NCBI RefSeq assembly: GCF_000699445.3
Contig: NC_067196.1
Location: forward strand, 49,083,364 to 49,147,363
DNA length: 64,000 nucleotides
DNA from: Schistosoma haematobium
Lineage: Eukaryota > Platyhelminthes > Trematoda > Strigeidida > Schistosomatidae
Reading direction: 5' to 3'
In this document: positions 53,551 through 64,000 of the stretch, in pieces
How positions within the stretch are numbered: position 1 is the stretch's first letter
Layout: each line of letters starts with the position of its first letter
Made by a program: the position numbers and the translations under genes
Notes under the pieces: generated by a model
Databases searched by the model: none
Seen by the model: only the letters and a program-made list of their open reading frames with translations
What the model was told of the DNA's origin: nothing

Positions 53551-56460
53551 TTTAACGCCTGCGGCTTTCAAACGGTTTAGTAAAGACGGCTGCGTATGGC
53601 TTTGTCAGTAGTGCTGTTTGGACGCAAACAGCTTGCTAACCGAGACCATCTCAGCGGTAAATTCCTCAAAAAAGGTGTTTTAGCAAGCGCGGTCGGGACA
53701 CATCAGACAGCACTCGCTCTGTCGACACGAAAATCGATGTGAAGCAAACTCAGGTGAGCTCGGAAACAGCCGGCTCACAGCTGGCAAACCGTGTAAAAGA
53801 CAGGAAGCCGAAAAAGAACCACAACTAAGGTTAGACGCTGGTGAAAAGGACATAAAAATGGTAAATTTTTGGGCTGCGAGGCTTCGACAGAGAATGATGC
53901 CGAACCCACTCTGGCTGCAGCACGAAGCCACTTAAATAGGCTACGGATCTGCTACACTAATTCCCGAAGATCGCTCGATAAGCGGTCGGAACTAGGTATA
54001 CAGATTGACTTTATAAAGCCAGATATAATTGCAGTAACAGAAACTTGGCTGACGCAGCCTATAGATAGTATGAAACTTGATTTCGAGGGTTTTGCGTTGG
54101 TAAGAGCCGACAGAATCCAGAAGTGTAAGGGAGGGTGGGTAGCTCTATTCATTATGAATGCTATCCCATTTACCATTACCGACAGTGTAACCCATGAAAT
54201 TGGGAAGTGTGAATCAGTTAGTTGCCACTTGAAATGGAAGGGTCAAAAGATGTTGATTGGCTTAGCCTATCGCAGTCCAAGCTGTGAGGTAAATGAGATC
54301 TTGCTAAGCATTCTCAATACTTGGTCACAAAGCGATCGATGTCTAATCCTAGGGGACTTTAATGCACCTATGGTAGACTGGGAAAATCTGCGAACTGAAT
54401 CGCCAGATAATTCCTTCGAGCAGAAACTAGTTGATGCGGTTATCACATGTGCCCTGGTGCAACATGTGAAAGAAGCGACTAGGTACGACCCGGACACTGA
54501 ATCATCCTTACTAGATATTATGTTGACTCACTGTGAAGAAGACGTTGTGAACCTCCATTACATGCCACCCCCAGGTAAAAGTAATCATGCAGTATTAACC
54601 TTTGACTTCTGTGTAATTGTCTAACACGAGCACGCGTGAGCTCAATCTAGACCTAACGTCTGGAAACTAATGAGACAAAATCTCAGTATTAGAAAGCTCG
54701 GAATACCTGTGCCTCGACCCTCCGTAAGTCCAGAAGGTTGTAAGAAGGAAAATCGTCAAGGACTCCATAGGGTGTCCCAAACGCTTGTATTCATATATAA
54801 AACAAAGGACCAAAAAGAAGAGGAAATATTCCTTCACTATGGGGAACAGTATTGCTTCATCACTAATGGAGGACGACTCTAGTAAGGCTCAAGTATTCTA
54901 AAACTACTTTCGCAATTTATATAACATAGAAACACCTTTCCCGTCAGTCCATACAAATCCCTCCACACATACACTGGATAACGTAGCCATTAAAGAACTC
55001 GATGTCTTTGGTCTACCAAGTAAGCTGGACATAGGTAAATCTACAGGGCCCGATGAATTGCTACTAGTCCACTAAAGGAATTATCTAACTTCATTGCGAA
55101 CCCTTCAAGTATATGCTTAAATCTATTCGTAACACAGGGTCGTTTACCAAAAGACAGGTACGAAACATAAACCTGAGGATTACCGACCCGTTAGCCTAAC
55201 TAGTGTGATTGTTAAAACGTCAGAAAAGATTTTTTAAAAGTTGTTTAAGTACGTCGATGAAAACCGGATCCTTTCGGAGAAACAGCACGGTTTCAGAATA
55301 AGTTATTTCTGTCTCATTAACTTATCGGTCGCTCGTGAAAGCTGGTGCGCTCTTCAGGACCAAATGTTACCTGTAGACGTAGCCTACATTGACTTCAGCA
55401 AAGCTTTTGACAAAGTTCCACACAACCGGCTGTTATATAAGTTAAAAATGTTGGAGTTGGAGGAAATCTATTGATGTGGATAAAACACTTCCAAGTTGGG
55501 CGCCAACAAAGGGTGCAGGTGAACTCATAGTTGTCTAACTGGGAAACTGTACTTAGTGTTGTGCTCCAGGGTACAGTTTTGGGGCCAGTGCTATTCCCCT
55601 TGTATGTAAATGACCTTCCTCATCTACTATCATCATCGGCCTTGCTACATCCTGACGATGTCAAGATATGGAAAGCGATACGATGTGAGGGTGACAGCTT
55701 AGAACTCCAAAATGACCTGAGAAAATTATCTGAATGGTCTCTAACCTGGCAGTTGCCGATTATTACTTCCAAGTGTATTGTGATGCATATCAGTCATTAA
55801 GGTACAGATACATACACGATGAATAACACTGAGCTACCCGTTGTCCAGACACACAATGACTTAGGAGTCATCGTTAGTCAAGACTTGAAGACTGCCGCAC
55901 ACTGCCGTACAATAGCCGACAAAAGTTTTAGAACTTCATGGTCAATACGTAGGACCTTTATTCACGTCGATGCTAAAGCATTTTTGACTTTGTATACAGT
56001 GTTCGTGCATCCTAAACTTGAGTGCTGCATACAAGCGGCTAGCCTCTGCTTAAAAAAGACAGTGAGCCTTTGGGAAAGATTCAGAGAACAGCGACTAAGC
56101 TGATTCCCGGAATAGCGAAGCCTCAGTGTGATGCTCGATCGGGCAAGCTAGACCTATTCTCGTTGTCATATCGAAGGACTAGAGGTGACTTGACTACAGT
56201 TTTCAAATTGCCTAGTGATAAATTTGCACATGATATGCCCTAGTTTTTCCTATCTTTCAAAACAGAGAATTTACGAGGACACTCCAAAATGTTCACAAGC
56301 CTAGAACAAACTAATTGTCAGCTGACTATCGACTTTCCCATCGAATCATCAACGAGTGTTTGAGGCATCATCCGTCGACTCTTTGAAAAGAAAGTTGTAT
56401 CAACTGAGAGACCATCGTTGCCAGGACTAACACAGGCCATCAAGCCTCCTGTCCTTCCCA
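53550..56460 (+). mobile_element. Degenerate CR1/SR1-like LINE directly upstream of PLK1
   Basis: 5' part near 53550-53870, endonuclease 53869-54624, then broken RT pieces: ENRILSEKQHGFRISYF, VAYIDFSKAFDKVPHNRLLY (about 55400), LGPVLFPLYVNDLPHLL, LHPDDVKIWKAI where a FADD box is expected, QTHNDLGVIVSQDLKT, and VDSFKRKLYQLRDHRCQD up to about 56430. Several stops and frameshifts; the catalytic box is changed to PDD. A different family from the two LINEs at 37-48 kb. Confidence 0.8.
53869..54624 (+). pseudogene. Endonuclease domain of the SR1-like LINE
   Basis: 251 codons uninterrupted: LRICYTNSRRSLDKRSELG, IIAVTETWL, LIGLAYRSPSC, CLILGDFNAPMVDWE and GKSNHAVLTFD, the APE-endonuclease motif series. 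The usual final SDH reads SNH, so one catalytic Asp position is changed. The open frame is a leftover of a dead element. Confidence 0.8.
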
Positions 56461-56580
56461 AACTGAAACTGAAAGCTTGATGAACGTTGGACACTGACTT
56501 TGTTGTGTTGCTCATAAACTCTGTACACTTACGGAGCGCGGTATTGTGACTTTGACTTCGCTGGTGCCGGGCTATATGTG

Positions 56581-59500
56581 ATGGCTACGAACGACTCGAC
56601 CAAGCCAAAAGATCCTCCTGAGGTTATAGTAGATGTTACAAAAAAACGGGAGTTTCTCCGCGGAAGGTTTTTGGGAAAGGTATTTATTGATTTTTAGGCA
56701 TTGTGTTTTCAGGGAGGATTCGCAAAATGCTATGAACTTATTGATCGAAAAACAGGTGAAAAGTACGCCGGTAAAGTTATTAACAAGTCAGCCTTGGTCA
56801 AAGACTCCCAAAAAGAGAAAATGCGCCAGGAGATCAGTATCCATCGTTCTCTAAAACATGAAAATGTTGTTAGATTCTATGGAAACTTCGAGGATAGTGA
56901 ATTCATATACATTTTGCTTGAACTTTGTAACCGCAGAGTAAGGTTATCACATCATTTAAGTCATTGAAATAGTCGCTTTTAGAACTACACAAGCGTAGGA
57001 AGTACGTCACTGAACCAGAGGCCAGGTATTTTATGAAACAAATTGTCCATGGCTGTCAATACCTTCATCAAAATAAGGTCATGCATAGAGATCTTAAGCT
57101 GGCCAACCTTTTCCTCGACGACAACCTGAAAATCAAAATAGGGGATTTCGGGCTTGCCTCGAGAATCAGTCATGAGGGTGAGAAGAAAAAAACGTTGTGT
57201 GGTACTCCCAACTATATTGCTCCCGAAATTTTAAGTAAAGGCGGACACAGCTTCGAAGTAGACTCATGGTCTCTTGGTTGTATACTGTATGTAGTTTTTG
57301 CTTTTATTTTTATTTATTTAGTTATACTCTTCTAGTAGGGAGTCCCCCTTTCGAAACTACCAAACTGGAAGAAACGTATGCACGCATTAAGCAAAATGAG
57401 TACCGCATTCCGATTCGTGTGTCAACGAATGCCTCAATGCTCATCCGCTCACTCTTACATGCCGATCCAGAAAGAAGACCAAATATGTTCAATGTACTCG
57501 ATCATGATTTCTTTAAAGACTTTACACCTAGTGGTCTTCCTGTAAGTTGTCTTTCAACATGCCCCAGATTTGATACTATGCATCGACCACAAACCGGACG
57601 TCGCCCATTGTCTGACATCAATCCCGTTGAGGATGTTCCTATTACCAGTGGTGGTGGTGCCCTTGGTAACGTTGGCGGTGCTGCAGTTGATAAAGCCGTT
57701 CAGCCGGATGACTGCTGGCTTGGGTTACTTAAGCACAAAGTGAGTCATACATTTTCAAAAATCTAGTGCTTTTCAGTTAGGTCGTGTATTAGAGGAACCC
57801 AAGGAATTTGACGATTCATCACCAAAAGCAATGGAAGAAAGTGAAGTTCCAGCAGCCTGTCCAATATACTGGGTCAGCAAATGGGTTGATTATTCAGATA
57901 AATATGGTTTGGGATATCAATTGTGTGATAACTCATATGGTGTCGTATTCAATGACGTGACAAGACTCCTTTTAACAACCAATGAACAGAATCTTCAGTA
58001 CATCGACGAACATGGGACTGAACGTTTGTTTACTCTGTCAAAGCATCCGGAATATCTGTCAAAAAAAGTGACGCTTCTCACATGCTTTAAAGCCTATATG
58101 CACCAGAATCTTCTTAAGGTAAGCTTTTGGTGTGCTCGTTTCGTCACTTGTACCCGTTTATATTGGACTGTAACTTAGTTGAGTACACATTTTCCATAGG
58201 ATGTTAGTATAATATTTTTGAGTTAAGTAATTACTGGCTTTTAGTATGATATGCCGGTGGAGTAAATTTTTTTTGTATGGAAGGTACGTATTTCTCATCT
58301 TGATTCATTACACTATGTTGCATTTTGTTTTCCCCAGGAAATTACCGTCCGAAGCTACATACACAGACAAAATGTATTCACTAGTTCATGTTTCGGGGTT
58401 TCCCTGCGTCCATTGCTCTGTGCCCTCTCAAATGCCCTGGTACAGCCGAGGGTGTAGAGGGTCCACTCGAAATTCTCATACGGCCACGCTTATATAGCCA
58501 TTCTCAGAGAAGTCCTCACTGTCTCGTAGCGAGGGTGGTTACGAGATCGGGGGAACGAAAGGCGCATATTCGACGCTTAAACTCGGTTAGCGGTTACGGA
58601 GAACCCATCTGGGGGAGTTAGAAAATTCTTATTCCGAACTAGCGGTTTACATAGGGTCCGTAGAGAACAAATGGCGTATGAACCTACCCTTGGTCATCGT
58701 GGGGTCGCACCTACAAAAGTTGCCCCACCAACCTTTGGATTAGATCTCCAAGTCAAAGACTCGATAGGTGGTCTCATAAGAAGACCACGTTTCGGGCTGG
58801 GTATTCAGACAATGTCCCAACCCGCACACATTAAATAATAACTACTTTGTGTGGTGCATATATATTTTAGTTACCCCTTTGTACCAGTTTATGTTTAAAT
58901 AAAACAAATAAGATCGTGCGATCAGTGGTTGAAAGATTTCAGCCATTATGTTGCTCGGTCGGACTGTATTAACTTAATAAAACCGATGACCCAAAGTTGA
59001 GTACACAAACACCTCTTGTTTGGTTATCCACAGAACTTTATTTTAGGTTTTTTTCAAACATTGGATGAATAGGTGCTGCAGTTTCATCAAATGATGAACG
59101 TCCAGTAACAAATAATTTATCGGTGTCTAACTAAATTTGGTAGTTTATTGGTTCCTTGGAAGTTTTTTAAACATTACCTCTCCATCGAATAGTAGTTTAT
59201 CTCTATACTTACCAGCTTTTAGTATTACTCGACTAGAGATTTTCTTTCATGTCCCTAATTGTATCTGCCGGTTGATTTTTAGTTTACAAGTTTCTTTATT
59301 CACACTAGTTACCTGACGAGTTATCGGATTGCTAATTGAATTCGTCAGGTTATTTGTTCATAATATGTCCACTCAGACCTATACTTTCTGGACAATAACT
59401 TGGTTGTATATCTATTGTCGTTTTTCTAGGGAACAGACTCACCTTTCTACGCAAATGTTGTAGTTCTGTTTGATAAAGACACTGACAAAACGCAGTTTTC

Positions 59501-62500
59501 TGACCATCTTGAGAAACAATAAAAGCATTTTTCGGATGCGATTCCCTCCCTCCAAATTCTAATTTTTAATTCAAATTTGGCTTACGTCCGCACCTGAATT
59601 AATAATAGGGAGTGGAGTAGTTGAATGCATCGATCGCTCCACTTATCTTGGGTATTCTCATCAGTACTGATGGTACGATGTCTGACGAAGTCTCGGCACA
59701 GATTTGGGGTCTCCTCAACTTACGTCACTTGTGGTATATGTGAGATATCCATGTGTCAACTAAACGACAAGTTTACTGCTCAGCAGTTCGCTATGCTCTA
59801 CTTTATGGGTGTAAAACATGGCCAATAATAACAGGAAATTCGTAGGTTACTAGTATTCGATCATAGGTATTTTCGAAGCATTGCTCGTTTATTTTGGGAA
59901 CCACCGAATGAGCAATGCCTAGATTAGGGATACGATACTAGGTAAAGATGGGAAATCGGTTGATGAAGCAGAAAACATTTATCAGCTGAGGTGGTTAAGA
60001 CATGCGTTACGTATATTCAACCACCGCCTAGCTCGATGGGCGATGCTATCTGGTGTAGGAGTAGGCTAGAAGAAAGCTAAGGGTGATCAAGCCAGGACGT
60101 GGCACCAACCCATGAAGTTATTAACATTTGGATCCAAACATGTTAGCAGGTCTAAGCTACGTGGTTGAAGTTCGCGTAATTACAGTAAACAATACTTAGA
60201 GATCTTAAATGACATGGCTCAAAATTGTTTGCAATGGACTCGCTCTTTGTCTTCCTCCAGATTCTAAACTTTTTAGTTCCTTATAATGTTATTTTACTAA
60301 TTATATTTTTTGAATCGCGTCTTCGATGACTGTTTTTTTTTATTAACACTGATGCTGTTATTACCTCCATTACTCGAATATTTGTTCTAAGAATTTCATC
60401 TCTGTGCTAATGTTGTACGGCAACTTGAACCGATGTAGATACGTACTAGGTTCTACATTGCAACTGACTGACTGACATAATAGTTCCGTCTTCCTCCCTT
60501 CAGATTTTCAGTCAATTTATATGGCACTTAGATGCTCATATAAGATAGTCATGAATAATATACCTCATTCGCTTCAATCTAAAATGCAAGTTGGTTACTT
60601 TCAGGAGCAGGGCATCCGCATCATAATTATTCAGGGTACAGGGCCATAATTATCTTGTCCTACAATACGGAAATTAAGGGATTAAAACAATTTCATCATT
60701 CTTTATCATGTACCAAATGCCTTTCTTTCTGCGTACATGTTAAGCTGCTTGAAATATTGATTTGTCAAAATGTTTAATTTGTCATTTGGTTTTCAGGAAA
60801 ACACTAGCAATATTTTCCCGAAAACCTCGATTCCTCAGTTACTTAATACATGATCTTCAAATTTCGACTTCCATGATTAGTTCTTGATGAAAAATCTTAC
60901 TTAAACTCTGCACATGTTCCATTGATACCTAGTTTATTAACTCTGATTTCTGTCATACATATCTTGTAGTTAGAGATCAAACACAGTGAACCCTAAATTC
61001 ACCCCACTGCGTGGTTAAAAGTGTATTGCATTATAAGATAATTTGATAATGCTTACTATTAGTTACCAAACGGGTTGATTTCGTCTTATTTTCTGTTCGA
61101 AATAAACTGTGGTGTACATTCATTTCTTAAACCACGTTTTTTAAAACTTTTCAGTCATAAGGACTGGTTTACACTATGCGTAGTTATTAGTTTTGGTTAA
61201 TCCAATCATTTTGATGTGCTTCTAAATTAACCCAGGCTGGTGAGAATATTGCGCGACCGGACACTGATGCCATGACTCGTCTACCCTTTCTTCGCCGATG
61301 GTTTAGAACACGCTCAGCTATTGTACTGCATTTAAGCAATGGAACGTTGCAAGTGAGTTTAAATATCTCTAATATCAATAAATAACATGAGACAAAGTTT
61401 TTATTTTTGATAGAATGATCATCCTAACATGTTTGCATAATTTATTAGTATGTACATTGTTATTATATCAAAGTACCTGCTTTGAGTTAGGGATTGTAGA
61501 GAGTTATACATAAATATTTTTGAGCTTGATAGAAAGTTAGTTAACTAGTCGGTCAGCCATCATCAACGTACACCCTGGAATAAAAGTTGCCATACCCTAC
61601 CAGCACGACGTGATGAAAGGTGACGAAATAGTGGTTCTTTGTGAAGTTATCAAGTCTTGTATTTTGCGGGAATCCTGCTGAAATCCTCTTGAGGCTATAA
61701 TCTAATGTAAGTCGAATTCTCTAACCAAATGGATCACTACTTTACTATATTCACAACAGCAGTTCAGTAGCAAGCCAATTAGATACAAGTATGATTGGAA
61801 GTTATGTGACTTATACAATAGTATGACCAGTTGAGAGCATAGCCAGTGCAAAGACGTTATTTGGGGAATTAAATGAATTAATTGTGTCTGGTTGTAACCA
61901 GGGTTCTTGAGTGAATTTCTTCCTATCTTGGTAATATTTTTATTCTCGCTTTGCCTAAATTTATCAGGAGAAAAGTGAAAACTGGAGATATTTTCTTTTT
62001 AATTTAGTTATGTTTTCAAATTAAGTGGTTCAATTCAATCACAGATTGGTTGCCATAACACATTTTCATTGCATTGTGTAAAAACTCATTGAAAAGTTCT
62101 TTGACCACCTTGTGATCCTCAGTTTAAAATCTGTTTCCTCATCACTTATCATTGTAAATGTTGTAATATTGCATGCTAACCCTCACGATAGTGTATACTT
62201 TAATATAGACACTCTGAGGCTCTGACCTGAATATTTAATGCAAGAAACGTTAGCATACATAGTCTCACGGTGGTAGGTGACCGAAGTGGGCTAACATGTT
62301 AGTCGTTCAATTATTTGCAGGTGATTTAGATGAACAAAAGAAAAATCAGAGACTGTCAGTTTATGACATGAATAAAGGAAAGTTATATTGGCCTATTCAG
62401 GTACTCAGAACATGGTTTGTTGTTTGGAGGCGCTTAAAAAGTTAGGTTCTGCGGACAAGAACTATTGTGGGATGACAAACTTCAGAAATTTTCGTTCAAT

Positions 62501-63858
62501 TTTATATATTAGTTTACAAATGATTTATCTTAAATATAGTATGCAAATGAGAGCTTTGACCGTCCTGAAATCAAGCGATCGTTGCACACATCTTTTGTAA
62601 AGCTGTATATAAATCGTGCAATTAACGGGTTGTAAGTTTGCTGCAAGTAGCATATGAAATTTTGGATACACTTTTAAACACTCGTGGAATACTTGAAAAC
62701 ATGACTCGCGAAGACCATTTAAGTTTTCGTTTAGGTGGTGGATGCATTGGTCATATTTTCATTCGCCAATCTTCTAAACATCGTTACACTTATTAATGTA
62801 ATCTGCTAATTAATGAGATCAGCCTAAAAAGAGAATGGATAATAATACATATAATGTGTGCATAGGAGTAATTCATAAATTGGAAACAGAATATCTTTTG
62901 AGTGTCATCACGTTTATGAAATACATGTCACTTTACTACCCTCTCTTTGTAAAGTATATTAATATTCGGATGCCCAAAGTAAAATAGATTGGGGATACAA
63001 TTGCAGTATACTTCGACTGACTAATTCAGATGAACTTCCAACCCAAAATTTATCTATCTTGAACTACTATATATTATCAATCGTCAGATAAATCGGGTTT
63101 GTGATTCAGTAATACGGGTAATCATTTTAGCAGAAATTTATGCAGTTTTTAAAGTGATTTTGTAGGTCATTGGGTGAGAATAAAATTCGATGGATTAAAG
63201 TTCAGGACTCCACGTATGATAAACAAAAAACCATGTAACACTTTTTGGTCAAATTTCGTTAAGAAAGGAATTTCCCAACACAATCAAGACATTCATTTAG
63301 AACAGGCTACAGTTTGCTATATCCATCGATTTCCATAGATTTTATCGGTTTATGTTTAACACCAATGTGTCGTACGCATTGTGAAAGATAGTTATGTTTT
63401 ATCTAAAAAGCTTCAGGAGTTGTAATTTTCTATTGTCTTATATCTTCGTCATCGTCAAAGTCGTTAGGATTTTTTCTTAAAGCTAACATTACTTTATTTT
63501 ACACACTGTCTTTTAGATAAACTTCTTTGATGATCATGCAAAAATCATTCTATGTCCCTTAATGCGTGCCGTAACTTATATCGATGCCAACAGGGAGTTC
63601 AGAACGTACCGCTTCAAACATCTACGGGAATTCGGTTTAAGTAAGGACTTAGCAAACAGATTGAGATACGCACAAGAAATGATAGAGCGTCTCATCCCAA
63701 AATGCGGAACAATCTCCTCCAATTTAAATGATCCCAATACAAAAATGACTGTAGATAATGGGAAGTCCAACAAACCAGTTTCAGCGGATGTACAGAAAAC
63801 AAATGCGACTGGGACTGGAGCAGCGACTAAGAAAATAACTCGACCGACTAATCAATAG
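56581..63858 (+). CDS. PLK1: Polo-like kinase 1 (complete gene, 7 exons)
   Basis: Mitotic Ser/Thr kinase acting at centrosomes, kinetochores and midbody. Exons 56581-56679, 56713-56937, 56973-57286, 57322-57739, 57777-58118, 61236-61352 and 63517-63858 join in phase to about 618 residues (human 603). The kinase domain has GKGGFAKC, ATP-binding Lys54, HRD Asp148, DFG Asp166, and activation-loop [15 protein letters not shown] with Thr182 (human Thr210). The linker RRPLSDIN (306-313) is an RxxLxxxN destruction box, predicting APC/C-driven turnover. Polo boxes: [18 protein letters not shown] with Trp388, and [13 protein letters not shown] with His512 and Lys514, the phosphopeptide pincer. A Thr/Asn-rich tail of about 55 residues follows. 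ATG 56581 gives the usual short N-terminus ([20 protein letters not shown]). Introns 1-4 are 33-37 bp; introns 5 and 6 are 3117 and 2164 bp. No AATAAA was seen before the window ends. Confidence 0.95.
58340..58830. repeat. GC-rich island in PLK1 intron 5
   Basis: About 490 bp, much GC-richer than the intron around it, with no useful open frame. It includes CTCGTAGCGAGGGTGG and ACGAGATCGGGGG. Probably a retroelement or satellite remnant; not named. Confidence 0.35.
59550..60480 (+). pseudogene. RTE-type LINE fragment in PLK1 intron 5
   Basis: Same RT C-terminal order as the copy at 25 kb: [20 protein letters not shown], [21 protein letters not shown], [33 protein letters not shown], [16 protein letters not shown], then [11 protein letters not shown]. 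It ends near a GGCAACTTGAACCGATGTAG motif and (TGAC)n (60465-60477). Sense orientation to PLK1; stops and shifts throughout. Confidence 0.75.
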
Positions 63859-64000
63859 TTTCCGTTTTATTTTCTGTCCGTTTTTATTCTTCAGACTGAA
63901 TTCACAATGTCATTGTCGTTTATACTTAGCATTACCTCTTTCAAAGTGAATCTGATTTAATTTAGTCACATTTTTCTGATAGAAATTTTGTACACTTTGA
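63859..64000 (+). other. PLK1 3' flank / 3'UTR start
   Basis: Pyrimidine-rich after the TAG stop; no canonical polyadenylation signal visible before the window ends. Confidence 0.5.

Noticed and set aside
61187..61378. 63-codon minus-strand frame
   Set aside because: Antisense of PLK1 exon 6.

Overview
The window looks like a piece of a Schistosoma (blood fluke) nuclear genome. It is AT-rich, full of TA and AAT microsatellites, and crowded with LINE, RTE and Gypsy-type retroelements of schistosome character. Its host genes have very small 5' introns (28-51 bp) followed by large 3' introns. That gradient is established for schistosomes; the species cannot be fixed by eye.

Host genes. Three were recognised. 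(1) A SIX-class homeobox gene on the minus strand (coding exon 3871-4592, continuing past a strong donor). (2) A KDM7/PHF8-like JmjC histone demethylase on the minus strand, 28229 down to 12262, reconstructed as 15 exons whose splice phases all agree; its PHD-finger 5' end was not found. (3) A complete PLK1 (polo-like kinase 1) gene on the plus strand, 56581-63858, 7 exons, about 618 aa, with the kinase catalytic residues, activation-loop Thr, destruction box and polo-box pincer residues intact. A fourth, unrecognised plus-strand gene is proposed at 1004-11712 from five phase-compatible exon candidates; it would hold the SIX gene in its first visible intron.

Mobile DNA. 31541-36768 is a nearly intact CsRn1-clade (Boudicca-like) Gypsy LTR retrotransposon with similar LTRs, a CHCC Gag finger, a -1 gag/pol overlap and one in-frame stop near the end of pol. 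36898-48757 holds two related Jockey/CR1-like LINEs in opposite orientation: a minus-strand copy (about 43600 down to 37050) that seems inserted into the ORF1 of a plus-strand copy. The minus copy has lost one catalytic Asp of its RT YADD box. 48790-56460 is filled with older LINE debris, the last of which ends about 120 bp before the PLK1 start codon. RTE fragments lie at 18.8-20.5 kb, 24.9-26.0 kb (minus) and 59.55-60.48 kb, and tails of a second LINE family at 19.6-19.9 kb and 21.4-21.6 kb.

Small repeats. A foldback element (13343-13599) and related half-copies at 6018 and 7145 carry hammerhead-ribozyme-like sequence (CUGAGGA core, GUCC/GGAC stem II, GAAA). A 265-bp repeat occurs twice in inverted orientation (8548-8812 and 17824-18085). 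No tRNA, rRNA or CRISPR array was found. I saw no convincing wholly new system; the hammerhead foldbacks, the unnamed gene, the missing PHD exons and the LINE next to the PLK1 start deserve the closest look.
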